The notes: generated by a model from the sequence alone, not told the origin. 64,000 nt of DNA from Prochlorococcus sp. AG-363-P06 (GCA_003280025.1 QCGD01000002.1:40835-104834), one strand, 5' to 3'. Positions 19,348 through 30,465 are shown, numbered from the stretch's first letter. Made by a program: numbers and translations.

Positions 19348-20313
19348 TTAAGGTTCTAATTTTTTAATATTCAATTCAACTACTATTGATTCTGCAATTT
19401 TACTATCTCTCAAAGATACCACCTCTAATTTAAATTTAGAATTTTGATTACTCGTAAGTGAATCTCTTAGTTGTTTCATAAAATCTCCTCTTGTAGTAAT
19501 TTCATTAACAATTGATCCTTTTAACTTGCTTATATTTCTCGTCTGACTAATTAAAGTATTTATTTTAGAATTAATAACTTTGTAGTTTAGATCACTTTTC
19601 TCCCAAAAAGAGGTTGTAATAACTTCTCCTTTTCTAAATATTAATTTATTTTCCAATAACTGCGGAGATACAAAAACATAATTCTCACCCTTCAAAACAT
19701 TTGTTACTGATTTTATTACTAAGATCCAATTACCTCCTTTTCCTGTAACGCTTTCAATTGCAGAAATTTCACTAGGCTTCCACAAAAGAATATTGTCTAT
19801 TTTTTTTTTGCTAGGAATTACAATTTTCTGCACATATTTATCAGCAGCAGCATAAATCTTTGCTAAATCTAATTTCTTATTTGGATTAGATTTGATTTCT
19901 GCAATGAATAAAGTTTGACCTCTTTTAATAACAACATTCCCTCTTCTAAATTCATTAATATTATTTTTTAGTTGATTTAATTCCTTTTCCTTTTGAAGGA
20001 TTTTATCTTCAAGCCTCTCTCTTTCTTCCTGCAAGGGTATTAGAGCCTTTTTACTTTGATCTAACGTTTTCTGCAAAACAGGAATATCGACAGAAAGTCT
20101 TTGTCTGATATCTTCACTCAACAAACTCAGCAATCCTATAGAGATTGAACTAATAAACCCACCAGTTATAACAGTTATTATTGTTGCTGTTTTCTTTGGC
20201 CTTAATTTTAAGATACTAAACCTTGACTTACCTATTTTTGTTCCTAGCAAATCGCCAAAAGGCGCAATTAATCCCCCAAGCAATATTAAGAGAATAATTA
20301 AAATCCAAGCCAC
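19348..20313 (-). CDS. DUF3084-type membrane-anchored coiled-coil protein
   Basis: This 321-residue protein has an N-terminal membrane helix (residues 2-22), then GTKIGKSRFSILKLRPKKTA and a second helix (about 45-67). A charged coiled-coil segment rich in Glu/Lys follows (about 85-125) before a soluble beta-rich domain. This order matches DUF3084 proteins of cyanobacteria, whose role is unknown. It sits 40 bp downstream of ntcA and directly before the RuvC-like gene, giving a likely three-gene minus-strand unit. Confidence 0.75.
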   Translation of the reverse strand: MAWILIILLILLGGLIAPFGDLLGTKIGKSRFSILKLRPKKTATIITVITGGFISSISIGLLSLLSEDIRQRLSVDIPVLQKTLDQSKKALIPLQEERERLEDKILQKEKELNQLKNNINEFRRGNVVIKRGQTLFIAEIKSNPNKKLDLAKIYAAADKYVQKIVIPSKKKIDNILLWKPSEISAIESVTGKGGNWILVIKSVTNVLKGENYVFVSPQLLENKLIFRKGEVITTSFWEKSDLNYKVINSKINTLISQTRNISKLKGSIVNEITTRGDFMKQLRDSLTSNQNSKFKLEVVSLRDSKIAESIVVELNIKKLEP

Positions 20314-20353
20314 AATATTTTTATATATTTAATACATCATAAATAATAATGAA

Positions 20354-21085
20354 TCAATTAAATCTTTTTGCAAGTGCTATTGGATCGAAAACTGTAATCT
20401 TTTTTTTATCAATCGTTAGCAATCCAGAATCTTTTAAATCACCTAATAATCTTGTGATCGTTACTCTAGTTGAACCAATAGCTTCAGCTATAGCCTGATG
20501 TGAAAGCTTTAAATCTATTGTTATACCTTTTTCACTCGCCACTCCAAAATCTCTACAGAGAACCATTAAAAAACTTACTAAACGCGAAGACATATCTCTA
20601 TGAGTAAGAGTTTCTATCATTGTTTCTGTTTGGAGAATCCGGCTTGAAAGGCCCTGCAATAGTAATAGCGCCACGGATGCATCTGCTTCAATTGCTCTTA
20701 AAACAGAATTTGCTGGGGCTGTGATTATTTCAACTCTTGTGAAAGCTATAGAATGATAAAAGCGATCAGATCTATGACCTGTTAGAAGAGATAACACACC
20801 AAACAGACTATTCTCTCTTAACATTGCTACAGTTATTTCTTCTCCAGATTCATAAACTCTTGATAGCCTTACTGCCCCTCTTCTGATAAGGTAAACCCTT
20901 TCTGCAGGATCTCCAGGAAAAAATATAGTTTTAGATCTTTCAACCATCTCTGAACTTGCGCCATCTAAACCTTTAATTACTTCCATTAAAGTTCTATTAA
21001 TTGGAAAACGTTCTCCAAAAGAGTTAATTTTTGTTCCTGACTGTTGCGGATTTAATCGACTGAATCCTTGGGAAGCTGGCACCAT
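20354..21085 (-). CDS. ntcA: Global nitrogen regulator NtcA
   Basis: NtcA is the CRP-family activator that responds to 2-oxoglutarate and controls nitrogen assimilation genes. The 243 residues include an N-terminal leader, a cyclic-nucleotide-binding-like effector domain (about 45-150; [20 protein letters not shown]) and a helix-turn-helix at about 195-218 ([20 protein letters not shown]). The protein is about 20 residues longer at the N-terminus than the shortest homologues. An imperfect NtcA-type box lies 49 bp upstream of its start, suggesting autoregulation. amt1 in this window is a likely target. Confidence 0.97.
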   Translation of the reverse strand: MVPASQGFSRLNPQQSGTKINSFGERFPINRTLMEVIKGLDGASSEMVERSKTIFFPGDPAERVYLIRRGAVRLSRVYESGEEITVAMLRENSLFGVLSLLTGHRSDRFYHSIAFTRVEIITAPANSVLRAIEADASVALLLLQGLSSRILQTETMIETLTHRDMSSRLVSFLMVLCRDFGVASEKGITIDLKLSHQAIAEAIGSTRVTITRLLGDLKDSGLLTIDKKKITVFDPIALAKRFN

Positions 21086-21133
21086 AAGTATCTTTACTAT
21101 TAAAAAATTTAAGAAGACAACTGGAAATATCTT

Positions 21134-21147
21134 GTATCAACAGTAAC
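21134..21147. promoter_or_regulatory. Near-consensus NtcA box upstream of ntcA
   Basis: GTATCAACAGTAAC matches GTA-N8-TAC except for one base (AAC for TAC). Its first seven bases are identical to the half-site GTATCAA of the amt1 box. It lies 48 bp before the ntcA start, a suitable place for autoactivation, which is known for ntcA in other cyanobacteria. Confidence 0.55.
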
Positions 21148-21287
21148 AATTTTCAATTTTTATTTTTTTCTCACTAAGAAATTGTTACTTAGCGTTTAAT
21201 CACAAAAAGCTTTTTTAAGTAAAATTACACTATATGCAGTGTACTTAAATACAAATTATACTGAATGTAGAAAAGAAATCCAAAATA

Positions 21288-21860
21288 ATGGTCCTTAGTT
21301 CGTCTAATAATTATTCAAAAAGCAATCTTAATCTAGTAGAAACTAATAAAGTTACAGTAAAAGAGATAATTCATAATGGACAAGTTCAGATATATCAATC
21401 CCCTTATAGAGGAAGTTATTCATCAGTAATCAGGGACTCCTTTAGAAATGCTGCTCTAGGAAGAAAAGTACTTTTAGTGCAATTAATGAAAGGAGGTGTA
21501 AGACAAGGGATTTCGAATGCATTAAACCTTTGTGGTAATTTAACTTGGGTAAGATCATCAAATTCCTTTGACCAATATAATTCTGAAGAAATTGTTAATA
21601 ACAAAAACTTAAGACAATCTATTTATGATTCGACTAATGAATTATGGAATTATTGCAAAAAAGAGTTACTATCTGGTAAAAATGATCAAATTATCCTTGA
21701 TGAAATCTTTCTTGCAGTTGAAATGAAAATTATCAATAAAGATGATTTAATTTCAACACTTGAAAACCGATGTATATCAGGAGATGTAATCCTTACTGGT
21801 ACATCCATACCTAAAGATTTATTATTAATGGCTAACCAAATCACTGAACTTCGTTCATAA
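21288..21860 (+). CDS. CobA/CobO/BtuR-like corrinoid adenosyltransferase homologue with altered P-loop
   Basis: The 190 residues align by eye with the CobA/BtuR cob(I)alamin adenosyltransferase family. After a beta strand (VQIYQSP) comes SFRNAALGRKVLLVQLMKGG, matching the region that follows the P-loop in CobA. A late segment VILTGTSIPKDLLLMANQITE matches the family C-terminus. The expected glycine-rich GKGK[ST] P-loop is replaced by SPYRGSYSSV, so ATP use may be changed or lost. The gene precedes dcd by 4 bp. It is divergent from ntcA. Confidence 0.65.
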   Translation: MVLSSSNNYSKSNLNLVETNKVTVKEIIHNGQVQIYQSPYRGSYSSVIRDSFRNAALGRKVLLVQLMKGGVRQGISNALNLCGNLTWVRSSNSFDQYNSEEIVNNKNLRQSIYDSTNELWNYCKKELLSGKNDQIILDEIFLAVEMKIINKDDLISTLENRCISGDVILTGTSIPKDLLLMANQITELRS

Positions 21861-21864
21861 AATC

Positions 21865-22458
21865 ATGCTAAAAAATGATCTCTGGATAAATCAAAAAGCT
21901 ACTGAGGGAATGATAAGTCCCTTTCAATCAAATTTAGTAAGACATCTTGAGCCTAACAGTAAACAGAAGCCTGTACTAAGTTATGGATGTTCATCATATG
22001 GCTATGATTTAAGACTCTCATCTAAAGAGTTTCTAATATTCAGGCATGTACCTGGCACTGTAATGAATCCAAAAAAGTTTAATCCTGATAATTTAGAAAA
22101 AACTATTCTTCACAAGGATGATGACGGTGATTTTTTTATTCTTCCTGCCCACTCCTATGGTTTGGGTGTAGCTTTAGAAAAGATGAAAGTTCCCGAAAAT
22201 ATTACTGTAATCTGTATTGGCAAAAGTACTTATGCTCGTCTAGGGATAATAGTTAATACAACTCCAGCAGAAGCAGGATGGGAGGGTCACTTAACTCTAG
22301 AATTTAGTAATAGTTCAGGAGCTGACTGCAGAATTTACGCTAATGAAGGAATATGCCAACTACTTTTTTTTGAAGGCGACCCTTGCTCTACAACATATGA
22401 AGACAGAAAAGGTAAATATCAAAATCAACCAGAACGTGTAACCTTAGCAAAAATTTAA
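21865..22458 (+). CDS. dcd: dCTP deaminase
   Basis: Dcd converts dCTP to dUTP, the route to dUMP for thymidylate synthesis. The 197 residues match. Hallmarks are the YGCSSYGYDLRLS substrate loop, GKSTYARLGI and the catalytic-Glu region TPAEAGWEGHLTLEFSN. It is followed by thyX after one base, so the two successive pathway activities are co-transcribed. Confidence 0.95.
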   Translation: MLKNDLWINQKATEGMISPFQSNLVRHLEPNSKQKPVLSYGCSSYGYDLRLSSKEFLIFRHVPGTVMNPKKFNPDNLEKTILHKDDDGDFFILPAHSYGLGVALEKMKVPENITVICIGKSTYARLGIIVNTTPAEAGWEGHLTLEFSNSSGADCRIYANEGICQLLFFEGDPCSTTYEDRKGKYQNQPERVTLAKI

Positions 22459-22459
22459 A

Positions 22460-23092
22460 ATGAGTAATGTTGAACTAATTTCATTAACTCCAAATGCAGA
22501 AAAAACAATGGCATACATTGCTAGAGTTAGTAATCCAAAGAACCAGAATAACGATGACTATTCAAAATTATTAAGTTATTGTATAAAGCATGAACATTGG
22601 AGTGTGTTTGAGCAGTCATTTATGACCTTGCAAATTGAAACGAACAGAGGGATTGCCGCGCAAATATTAAGACATAGATCCTTCACTTTCCAAGAATTTT
22701 CTCAAAGATATGCTGATAGTACTCAATTGGGAAATATTCCCCTTCCTGAACTAAGAAGACAAGACTTCAAAAACAGACAAAATTCAATTCCTGATCTTCC
22801 TGATGAATTAAAAAAAATATTCAACAAAAAAATTACTGCTCATTTTAAAAATGCATCAGATTTATATGAGGAATTACTTGCTGAAGGGATCGCGAAGGAA
22901 TGCGCAAGATTTGTACTCCCACTAGCAACGCCTACAAGAATCTATATGTCTGGATCATGTAGATCATGGATACACTACATTAATTTAAGATCTGGACATG
23001 GTACCCAAGAAGAGCATAAAAATATAGCTCAAAATTGTAAATCTATTTTTAAAAAAAGTTTTCCAATAGTTTCCAAATCTCTAAATTGGTAA
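22460..23092 (+). CDS. thyX: Flavin-dependent thymidylate synthase
   Basis: ThyX methylates dUMP using FAD, methylene-THF and NAD(P)H. The 210 residues carry the signature RHR-x7-S at R71-H72-R73 and S81 (RHRSFTFQEFSQRY). CARFVLP and GSCRSWIHYINLRSGHGTQEEH occur in the C-terminal half. It starts one base after the dcd stop. The 3' end is 3 bp from the convergent thioredoxin-like gene. No ThyA homologue is seen in the window. Confidence 0.97.
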   Translation: MSNVELISLTPNAEKTMAYIARVSNPKNQNNDDYSKLLSYCIKHEHWSVFEQSFMTLQIETNRGIAAQILRHRSFTFQEFSQRYADSTQLGNIPLPELRRQDFKNRQNSIPDLPDELKKIFNKKITAHFKNASDLYEELLAEGIAKECARFVLPLATPTRIYMSGSCRSWIHYINLRSGHGTQEEHKNIAQNCKSIFKKSFPIVSKSLNW

Positions 23093-23095
23093 AAA

Positions 23096-23641
23096 CTATC
23101 CATGACTTCGAGGGGCAGCTTGGTAATTTTTATTAACTCCGATTTGTGAAAAATCTGAATTCACAATTGCTTCATTAGATCTCAAAACACCATTTAAATT
23201 ATCAATCGAATCTCTTATAGTTTGTTCTTCTTGTTTCCCAATTAAAGTAGATATTAAATTTCCTTTCTTATCAAGAATATTTACTTGTGGAATCCCATTA
23301 ACGTTAAATTTTTCTATATAACTTTGCCATTTTGGATTGTCTACATTTAAAAAAACAAAATTAATATCTTTTTCATATCTATCTTTTAAAGCAGAGACTT
23401 TAGGAGCCATTTCTTTACATACTTCACACCACTCGGCATAAAATTCTAGGAAAGTAGGCTTATTATTATTAAAAGCTATTACAGGATCAGTAGATAATTC
23501 TCCTAAACTCTTAAGAATAAGAGTTGGCTGAAAAAAGATATTTCTGAATAAAATTAAACAAATAATTGTTAAAACAAAAAACAAGCTAAGTAATGATTTT
23601 ATATTAAGACTTAAGATCGATTCTTCTCGCTCTGATTGCAT
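23096..23641 (-). CDS. txlA: Membrane-anchored thioredoxin-like protein (TxlA/HCF164 type)
   Basis: The 181 residues comprise a short cytoplasmic N-terminus, one membrane anchor (about 16-34) and a thioredoxin domain. The active site is WCEVC, with Cys72 and Cys75. The cis-Pro region is GIPQVNILDKKG. TxlA/HCF164 proteins deliver reducing power to thylakoid lumen proteins such as cytochromes during assembly. The lumenal side of the domain is inferred from the single anchor. It is convergent with thyX. Confidence 0.88.
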   Translation of the reverse strand: MQSEREESILSLNIKSLLSLFFVLTIICLILFRNIFFQPTLILKSLGELSTDPVIAFNNNKPTFLEFYAEWCEVCKEMAPKVSALKDRYEKDINFVFLNVDNPKWQSYIEKFNVNGIPQVNILDKKGNLISTLIGKQEEQTIRDSIDNLNGVLRSNEAIVNSDFSQIGVNKNYQAAPRSHG

Positions 23642-23765
23642 TATTTAAATTTGTTTTAGTTTATTTTATATAAGTAAAATCAATAAAGAGAACATAAATC
23701 TTTTTCCTTTTAATGAACTGATAAAATAAGCGGTAACAAGAACAATAAAATATTTTAAAAATATT

Positions 23766-25124
23766 ATGCAATTAATCTTTGGTACTGATGGAATAAGAGG
23801 AAGATACGGAAAAGAAATAACTTATTCACTGGCATATAAAGTTGGATATGCTCTGGGAGTAATTTCACGAAACAATAATCCTATACTTATAGGAAGAGAT
23901 ACTCGAATTAGTGGAGAAATTATACTTGAAGCTATTTCAAGAGGTATTAATGCAAGTGGGAAAGAATGTATAAGTGTAGGTATATGCCCTACTCCTGCAA
24001 TACCTTATTTGATAAAAAAAGAAAAATTTAGTGGTGGGATAATGATATCTGCAAGTCATAATCCACCCGAATATAATGGAATAAAAATATTTGACAATAA
24101 CGGTACAAAAATTTCACAAGAATCTGAAAAAAAAATACAAGAATTAATAGAAACTCTTGATGAAAAAAACTTCGTTCAGGGAAAGGGTTTCTCAATACAA
24201 ACCAATAAAGGTCTTTTAAATCTCTATATCAAAAGCCTTATCAAAACATTAGATGGGGAAAATTTAAGCGGAATGAATATAATATTAGACACCTGTTATG
24301 GATCATCGACAACATGTGCAGAAGAAGTCTTTACTAATCTTGGAGCTTCCGTAAAAGTTATTAATAATGAAAAAAATGGTTTAAAAATAAATTTAAATTG
24401 TGGATCTACATGTCTTGAACCATTAAAAAAGGCAATTATAGAGAATAATGCAGATATGGGTTTCAGCTTTGATGGCGATGCAGATAGGGTCATTGGGCTC
24501 GACTCTAGAGGCAATGTTTTAGATGGAGATCATATTCTTTTTTTATGGGGAAGAGAACTTATGGAACAAAAAATCCTTAAAAATAATTTAATAATATCAA
24601 CAAAAATGGCAAATTTAGGTTTCGAAAATGCTTGGAATAATATTGGTGGAATTTTTCATAGAACTGAGGTTGGAGATAAATTCATTTTTGAAGCAATTAA
24701 ACAAAAGAACGCTGTTTTAGGAGGAGAACAGTCAGGTCATATACTTTCAAAAATTAATAACTTTTCTGGGGATGGGATATTGACTGCAATACAAATTTGT
24801 AAATATTGTAAAAAGAAAAAGATAAATTTAGAGACTTGGCTTCAAAGTAGTTTTTCTCCCTATCCTCAAAAACTAACCAATATAAATTTGAATTTTGAAA
24901 TTATAAATTTAAATAAGAAACTCACACAATTGATTGACCTCACAATAAAAGATTACGCAGAAAGAACCTCGGATAATTGCAGAATTTATATAAGGCCAAG
25001 CGGAACAGAACCTGTTTTAAGGGTACTTGTTGAAGCTTGCAATCAAAAAGAAGTAGAAACCTTGTCAAGCGAGTTAACCTCACAACTAAGACAAGAAATT
25101 AATAACATAATTAATTATAAATAA
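23766..25124 (+). CDS. glmM: Phosphoglucosamine mutase
   Basis: GlmM interconverts glucosamine 6- and 1-phosphate on the way to UDP-GlcNAc for peptidoglycan and lipopolysaccharide. The 452 residues match. The phosphoserine loop [12 protein letters not shown] (Ser97), the metal-binding loop DGDADR (236-241), the sugar-binding GGEQSGHI and the phosphate-binding [11 protein letters not shown] are all visible. It starts at an ATG 124 bp after the divergent thioredoxin-like gene and ends 1 bp from the convergent trmB. Confidence 0.96.
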   Translation: MQLIFGTDGIRGRYGKEITYSLAYKVGYALGVISRNNNPILIGRDTRISGEIILEAISRGINASGKECISVGICPTPAIPYLIKKEKFSGGIMISASHNPPEYNGIKIFDNNGTKISQESEKKIQELIETLDEKNFVQGKGFSIQTNKGLLNLYIKSLIKTLDGENLSGMNIILDTCYGSSTTCAEEVFTNLGASVKVINNEKNGLKINLNCGSTCLEPLKKAIIENNADMGFSFDGDADRVIGLDSRGNVLDGDHILFLWGRELMEQKILKNNLIISTKMANLGFENAWNNIGGIFHRTEVGDKFIFEAIKQKNAVLGGEQSGHILSKINNFSGDGILTAIQICKYCKKKKINLETWLQSSFSPYPQKLTNINLNFEIINLNKKLTQLIDLTIKDYAERTSDNCRIYIRPSGTEPVLRVLVEACNQKEVETLSSELTSQLRQEINNIINYK

Positions 25125-25125
25125 A

Positions 25126-25755
25126 TCAAGTTTTGATATAAATTCTTTCAAAAATTTGAAGTCGTTTTTCCATAACATATTTTTCTCTATTAGTTTTAAT
25201 GTTTTTAGGATTAAAACTCTCAGGATAGAAAAGATCTATATTCTGTAATTGTTTAAAATTTAAATTATTTGATATCGTAAAATCCATATAGTCAAATAAT
25301 TCCTTGACATCCGTTTTAATAAAGACTAAAGATTCTTTTCGCATTGAATTTGAGAGAAGACTAATTAAATCAGGTTGTATTACGCGCCTTTTATGATGTT
25401 TGTTTTTATACCATGGATCAGGAAAATTGAAGGATATACTGCTCACATAATCAATAAGAAATTTGTAATTTGGATTTTTAAAAATATTATTAGCATTGCC
25501 AAATGCAAAGTATAAATTTCGAATTCCTATATCTCTTAATTTTGACTTAGCATTTTTAACTAATTTCTCTCGTATTTCAATTCCTAAGTAATTCCATTTA
25601 GTATTTTCCAATGCTAATTCAAACAAAAAATCACCCGAAGCACATCCTATATCCAAATGCAGAGGTAATTCTGGGTTTTCAAAAAGTTCATGTAAAGAAG
25701 GAATTGACTCTATTTCATGAAAATGTTTACTCAGTGGATTTACATGCTGTCTCAT
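25126..25755 (-). CDS. trmB: tRNA (guanine-N7)-methyltransferase
   Basis: TrmB methylates G46 in the variable loop of tRNAs with S-adenosylmethionine. The 209 residues include the SAM-binding loop [15 protein letters not shown] (about 35-49), [12 protein letters not shown], and the family motif [15 protein letters not shown] (near residue 115). It starts at an ATG with a short N-terminal tail. It is convergent with glmM and divergent from the DUF3177 gene. Confidence 0.95.
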   Translation of the reverse strand: MRQHVNPLSKHFHEIESIPSLHELFENPELPLHLDIGCASGDFLFELALENTKWNYLGIEIREKLVKNAKSKLRDIGIRNLYFAFGNANNIFKNPNYKFLIDYVSSISFNFPDPWYKNKHHKRRVIQPDLISLLSNSMRKESLVFIKTDVKELFDYMDFTISNNLNFKQLQNIDLFYPESFNPKNIKTNREKYVMEKRLQIFERIYIKT

Positions 25756-25875
25756 AAAACATTATTTTTTTCTTACTAAAAATCAAAAGGTGCATAATAT
25801 TCATAACTATGACAATACTAAGTTAAGCAGTAACTGTTTGATGTTTAATAATTATGTGTATTAAAATAAACAGTT

Positions 25876-26499
25876 TTGAATTTTCTTAATCAGCTGTCCG
25901 TTTGGCTATCTTTTCAACTTTCAATAATCTTCCTTTTCGGTATTCCTTTTACTCTATTGTTATGGTCAATAAAAAAAAGAAACAAAGCTATTAAAAAACT
26001 TCTATCAAACTATTGGAAAACATCTCTTTTGTTTTTAATAAGTCTTATTCTCCTAGTTGGTAAATATAATTTTTCTTTAGTTATTACAAATATATCAACA
26101 TTACTAATGACGATTTCAGTTTGGTTTTGGCATGATATAAATGATGAATTAAAAGAATATAATTTTTCAAATATTTTTGCAACAACTATAAAAGTATGGA
26201 GATGGTCTCTAACTTTTGTATCTTTTAATTTCTTAATTCAAAGTTTACAAAATATAAGCTGTTTATATTTTATCAATTCCGATGAGTGTGAAATTTGGCT
26301 TAAGCCATCTACAAATCTATACTTTTTTATCAAAAGATTATTTAATTTCTTCTTCGGGGCTACCTTTACAGAGCCAGTAGCAAAATTCTTAGGATTATTT
26401 GCATTATTAATTTATATTTTAGGTTTAATTCAATGGTCAATAATTAAATTACCTAAAAGTGGCAGAAATTCTGGTTTTTCTGAATATGGAAGAAATTGA
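25876..26499 (+). CDS. DUF3177-type multi-helix membrane protein
   Basis: The 207 residues contain about five or six hydrophobic helices and end in a conserved polar tail WSIIKLPKSGRNSGFSEYGRN. This tail and the layout fit DUF3177, a cyanobacteria-specific membrane family of unknown function; the name is from memory. The start is a TTG at 25876, because no ATG lies between the upstream in-frame stop and the first helix. A symmetric hairpin terminator follows. Confidence 0.65.
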   Translation: MNFLNQLSVWLSFQLSIIFLFGIPFTLLLWSIKKRNKAIKKLLSNYWKTSLLFLISLILLVGKYNFSLVITNISTLLMTISVWFWHDINDELKEYNFSNIFATTIKVWRWSLTFVSFNFLIQSLQNISCLYFINSDECEIWLKPSTNLYFFIKRLFNFFFGATFTEPVAKFLGLFALLIYILGLIQWSIIKLPKSGRNSGFSEYGRN

Positions 26500-26533
26500 T
26501 TCTCTAAAACACATCCAATTGAAATAGATCTAG

Positions 26534-26563
26534 AAAAAAGTGATTGAATTTAATCACTTTTTT
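26534..26563. terminator. Bidirectional terminator between DUF3177 gene and ileS
   Basis: AAAAAAGTGATT (26534-26545) pairs perfectly with AATCACTTTTTT (26552-26563) around a 6-base loop. A-runs on one side and T-runs on the other mean it can stop transcription of both convergent units. It lies 35 bases after one stop and about 100 bases after the other. Confidence 0.85.
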
Positions 26564-26666
26564 GACGAACTTCAAACTATATAAAGCACCTTTAAATACA
26601 AACTCAAATTCCTTTGTAAGGGAAACTTTAACCTCGCTTTTTTTCTTTAAATTATGAGAAATGGAT

Positions 26667-29573
26667 TTAATTAAACTCTAAATTAATAATATTTGAACAT
26701 CTTTTACATAATATAGTATTTTGAATGCCATCAAATGTCTCCTTTTGGTAGTGCCAACACCTATCACATTTTTGACCTTGCGCTTTAAGTATTTGAATTT
26801 TTCCTAAATCATTATCTTCAGTAATTAGAGCATCTTCCCCCAAATGCGATACAACTTGAAAATTAGATATTATGAGCCAATCACTATATACATCTACTTC
26901 CTCATTACCAAACCTTTTAAGCCATTTTAGAGAATCTTCAACGATGCTATTTTTAGGCAAATAGTTAACTTCGGTCTCTAAGGCTGCTCCAATTATTTGT
27001 TTCGTTCTACATCCTTCTATTGCTTTATTAATTTCAACTCTCAAATTTCTTAAATTTGTAATATGTTGATTAAGCTCATCATTATTCCATGAGGTTGGAT
27101 AACTTGGCCATCCGCGTTCAAAAACTGAATTTTCTTTAGTTATATAAGGAATATTTTGCCAAATATCTTCAGCCATATGACAAAGAACTGGGGAGATAAG
27201 AACCGCTAAATTTTCCACAATTTTAGACATAACGAACTGACATGATTTTCTTCTAAACTGGGACTTAGCACTTACGTACAACCTATCCTTTGCTATATCT
27301 AAATAAAAATTAGACAGATCTACAACACAAAAACTTTGTAAAATTTGAAAGAACTTATAAAATTCATAACTTTCATAAGCATTAGATATTTGATCTGAAA
27401 CATCAACTAGTCTATTTAACATCCATTGATCTAAAAGCGGTAACTGATCAATTTCAAAGTGATCATTTTCAGGTTCAAAATCATGGATATTTCCTAAAAG
27501 ATATCTAGCAGTATTTCTTACTTTTCTATAAACATCTGATAGTTGCTTTAAGATATTTGATCCTATTGGCACATCTACTGAATAGTCTACAGAACTAACC
27601 CATAGCCTCAGAACATCAGCTCCATAGGCAGGTTCAGTTTTCTTATTATTGCCTCCATTAATAATAATATTTGGATCAACAACATTGCCTAAAGATTTAC
27701 TCATTTTTCTTCCATTTTCATCAAGAGCAAAGCCATGGGTCAACACTGTTTTGTATGGTGGTTTATTATTAACAGCGACAGAAGTTAGCAAAGAAGATTG
27801 AAACCAACCTCGATGTTGGTCAGAGCCTTCTAAATAAAGATCAGCAGGGTATTTTAACTCATGCCTTTGTTCACAGACAGCAGCCCAGCTAGATCCAGAG
27901 TCGAACCAGACATCCATAGTATCTGTTCCTTTTTCCCAAAGATCAGATTCGTTTAAGTAATTATCTGGTAATAAGTTCTTAACTTCCCAATCCCACCAAA
28001 TATCAGATCCGTGTTCACTGAATAGTTTTTGAATATGATTAATAGTCTCGTTATTAATGAGAATTTCTTTTCCATTTTTTTTATAAAAAACAGGTATTGG
28101 TACTCCCCATGATCTTTGTCTTGAAATACACCAATCTCCTCTACCTGCAACCATAGAATCAATACGTTTCTTACCTGTTTTTGGCATCCATTTAACATCA
28201 TCGATTGCTTTTAATGCCGAGGGTCGAAATCCATCTACAGATGCAAACCATTGTTCTGTTGCTCTAAAAATAGTAGGTTTTTTTGTACGCCAATCATAGG
28301 GATATCTATGTTTATAATTTTCTTTTAAGAGGAGCAAATTATTGTTCTTCAAATATTCAATAATTAAATCATTAGATTCCTTCAGGACATTTGATCCTTG
28401 GAATTGCTCTGCCTTTTTATTTAGATTACCTTTTTCATCCACTACACAAGTTATAGGTAAATCATATTTTTGGCCAACATTAAAATCATCCATACCATGA
28501 CCAGGTGCAGTATGCACAATTCCAGTACCAGTTTCAGTAGTAATATAGTCTCCACCGATCACAATCTTGCATTTCTTTTTTTTAGTTGGATGTTCATATT
28601 CAATATCTGCTAAACTTGCGCCTTTAACCTCCAGAAGTATTTTGAATGCTTTATTAAATTTCTTACTAATTTCAAAAATTAAATCTTTTGCAAAAAGGTA
28701 TGTTTTTTCATCTTCATCAATAGCAAAAACATAGTTTATTTTTGGATTTACCGCTACTGCTTCATTAGCAGGAATTGTCCAAGGTGTAGTAGTCCAGATG
28801 GTTATAAAAGAATTTTCAACCCTAAAAGATTCATCGCTATTAGTTTTTTCTTCTTGAAATTTTAAAAAAATCTCATCTGATACTTTAGTAATTTTTAAAG
28901 AAACATAAATACTTTTAGAATAATGCTCCTCTGGATATTCTAATTCTGCTTCTGCAAGTGCAGTTCTAGAACTTGGACTCCAATGAACGGGTTTCAGACC
29001 TCTATATATATATCCATTTAAGAACATCTTTCCAAATACTCCAATCTGGGCAGATTCATATTTCTTATTAAGAGTTAAATATGGATTATTCCAATCACCC
29101 CAAATCCCCCATCTTTTAAAACCCTGCATTTGATTATTAATCTGAATAAATGCATAATCTGTAGCTTTTTTTCTTAAATCAAGAGTATTTAAATTCTTTC
29201 TTTCATTAGAACTCAAATTCTGTAGTACTTTTAATTCAATAGGTAATCCATGGCAATCCCAACCAGGAATAAAATGTACTTTGAATCCTTTTAAGGTTTT
29301 ATATTTATTAATTATGTCTTTTAAAACCTTATTTAATGCATGACCCATATGCAGTGCACCATTTGCATAAGGAGGGCCATCATGCAATGTAAATGTTTTT
29401 CCTGAATTATTTGAACCTAATTGCAAATCAATCTTATTCTCCGACCAAAACTTCTGAATATCCGGTTCTCTTACAACTGAATTAGCCCGCATTGAGAAAT
29501 CAGTTTTTAGTAAATTTAAAGTTTCTTTATAAGAAAAGTCTGATTTGTTGTCTTTGTTATTTTGAGATTTCAT
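26667..29573 (-). CDS. ileS: Isoleucyl-tRNA synthetase
   Basis: IleS charges tRNA-Ile and edits mischarged valine. From the ATG at 29573 it has 968 residues; a TTG at 29594 would add seven and is less likely. The class I HIGH motif appears as [12 protein letters not shown] (67-78). KMSKS lies near residue 623 in [10 protein letters not shown]. The editing domain includes [13 protein letters not shown]. The C-terminus carries a zinc knuckle, CDRCWHYQ and CKRCSN. It matches the long eubacterial form. Confidence 0.97.
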   Translation of the reverse strand: MKSQNNKDNKSDFSYKETLNLLKTDFSMRANSVVREPDIQKFWSENKIDLQLGSNNSGKTFTLHDGPPYANGALHMGHALNKVLKDIINKYKTLKGFKVHFIPGWDCHGLPIELKVLQNLSSNERKNLNTLDLRKKATDYAFIQINNQMQGFKRWGIWGDWNNPYLTLNKKYESAQIGVFGKMFLNGYIYRGLKPVHWSPSSRTALAEAELEYPEEHYSKSIYVSLKITKVSDEIFLKFQEEKTNSDESFRVENSFITIWTTTPWTIPANEAVAVNPKINYVFAIDEDEKTYLFAKDLIFEISKKFNKAFKILLEVKGASLADIEYEHPTKKKKCKIVIGGDYITTETGTGIVHTAPGHGMDDFNVGQKYDLPITCVVDEKGNLNKKAEQFQGSNVLKESNDLIIEYLKNNNLLLLKENYKHRYPYDWRTKKPTIFRATEQWFASVDGFRPSALKAIDDVKWMPKTGKKRIDSMVAGRGDWCISRQRSWGVPIPVFYKKNGKEILINNETINHIQKLFSEHGSDIWWDWEVKNLLPDNYLNESDLWEKGTDTMDVWFDSGSSWAAVCEQRHELKYPADLYLEGSDQHRGWFQSSLLTSVAVNNKPPYKTVLTHGFALDENGRKMSKSLGNVVDPNIIINGGNNKKTEPAYGADVLRLWVSSVDYSVDVPIGSNILKQLSDVYRKVRNTARYLLGNIHDFEPENDHFEIDQLPLLDQWMLNRLVDVSDQISNAYESYEFYKFFQILQSFCVVDLSNFYLDIAKDRLYVSAKSQFRRKSCQFVMSKIVENLAVLISPVLCHMAEDIWQNIPYITKENSVFERGWPSYPTSWNNDELNQHITNLRNLRVEINKAIEGCRTKQIIGAALETEVNYLPKNSIVEDSLKWLKRFGNEEVDVYSDWLIISNFQVVSHLGEDALITEDNDLGKIQILKAQGQKCDRCWHYQKETFDGIQNTILCKRCSNIINLEFN

Positions 29574-29687
29574 ACTAAAGATATTGGTAATCAATAAAAT
29601 TATTTAATTATTTTTATTTCTTGATAATTTTATTATTTCCCGATTGACATTGTTTGTTTTTATACATATCCAAGATAACTAATTGAT

Positions 29688-30134
29688 TTAATTTTGAGAC
29701 TTTATATTATCATTCTTATCATTTCTTACCCACTTTTTTTTATGTAAATTTTCATTATTCCTATCAAACTTAAAAAAGTTTAGAGAATTCTTAAAATTTC
29801 TAACTGCAAGAGTAATCGCCTCTGAAATTTTTGCAAGATTCTTCTTAAATTCCATTACAGTAGTTAATTTACTTTTTTCTTGATCTGTCAATTGATTCCA
29901 TCTGAATGAAAAGATCTCTACCAAATAGAAAACAAATAATGTTGTTACTAACAAGTAAATGGCAATAAATGAATTATCAAATAATTTATTTTGAATAATT
30001 AAAATTATTCCAATTAATAAATTCAGAAATGCTTTTATCAAGTCTTTTGGTCTACCAACTTCTAAATAAATTAAAGGTATGAATAAAAATAATGAGCCTA
30101 TTAAAATATAAAAATAGCCTAAGTAAATTATCAA
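29688..30134 (-). CDS. Conserved three-helix membrane protein, possibly Ycf66-like
   Basis: The 148 residues contain three hydrophobic helices (about 2-24, 34-49 and 55-73), then a charged segment with a potential amphipathic helix (AKISEAITLAVRNFKN) and a basic tail. The helix spacing recalls the Ycf66 family of cyanobacteria and chloroplasts, but no diagnostic motif is certain and the match is weak. It sits between ileS (114 bp away, same strand) and tRNA-Leu. Confidence 0.55.
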   Translation of the reverse strand: MIIYLGYFYILIGSLFLFIPLIYLEVGRPKDLIKAFLNLLIGIILIIQNKLFDNSFIAIYLLVTTLFVFYLVEIFSFRWNQLTDQEKSKLTTVMEFKKNLAKISEAITLAVRNFKNSLNFFKFDRNNENLHKKKWVRNDKNDNIKSQN

Positions 30135-30210
30135 AATATTGATTTAGGAATTAAATACATTATATGCAATTCTCAATCTAAAAATAACCTGCTATCAGAG
30201 TTCCCTTAAA

Positions 30211-30292
30211 TGCGGTCGGGGAGACTTGAACTCCCACACCCGAAGATACGAGTACCTAAAACTCGCGCGTCTACCAATTCCGCCACGACCGC
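30211..30292 (-). tRNA. tRNA-Leu (anticodon TAG)
   Basis: On the minus strand, GCGGTCG pairs with CGACCGC as the acceptor stem. The anticodon arm is CGAGT-TTTAGGT-ACTCG with anticodon TAG, reading CUA/CUG and other CUN codons. A long variable arm (TATCTTCGGGTG) marks it as class II. The T arm contains GTTCAAGTC. The discriminator is A at 30211, and CCA is not encoded. Confidence 0.97.
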
Positions 30293-30465
30293 ATATATAA
30301 AATCTTAGTTTAAAGAGGTATATATTAAATATATTTTTAACTTAAGATAATTAATCTGACACATAATAAAAAAATCAAATCTTCTATCAAATTAGAAATT
30401 TTTTTAATTTAGTTATACAATCATCCTAAATTATTAGTTATATTAGCTAAAGAATAAAACAAACA

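Noticed and set aside
21240..21253. TGTACTTAAATACA as an NtcA box before the corrinoid gene
   Set aside because: It is GTA-N6-TAC, two bases short of the NtcA spacing, so not called as a site.
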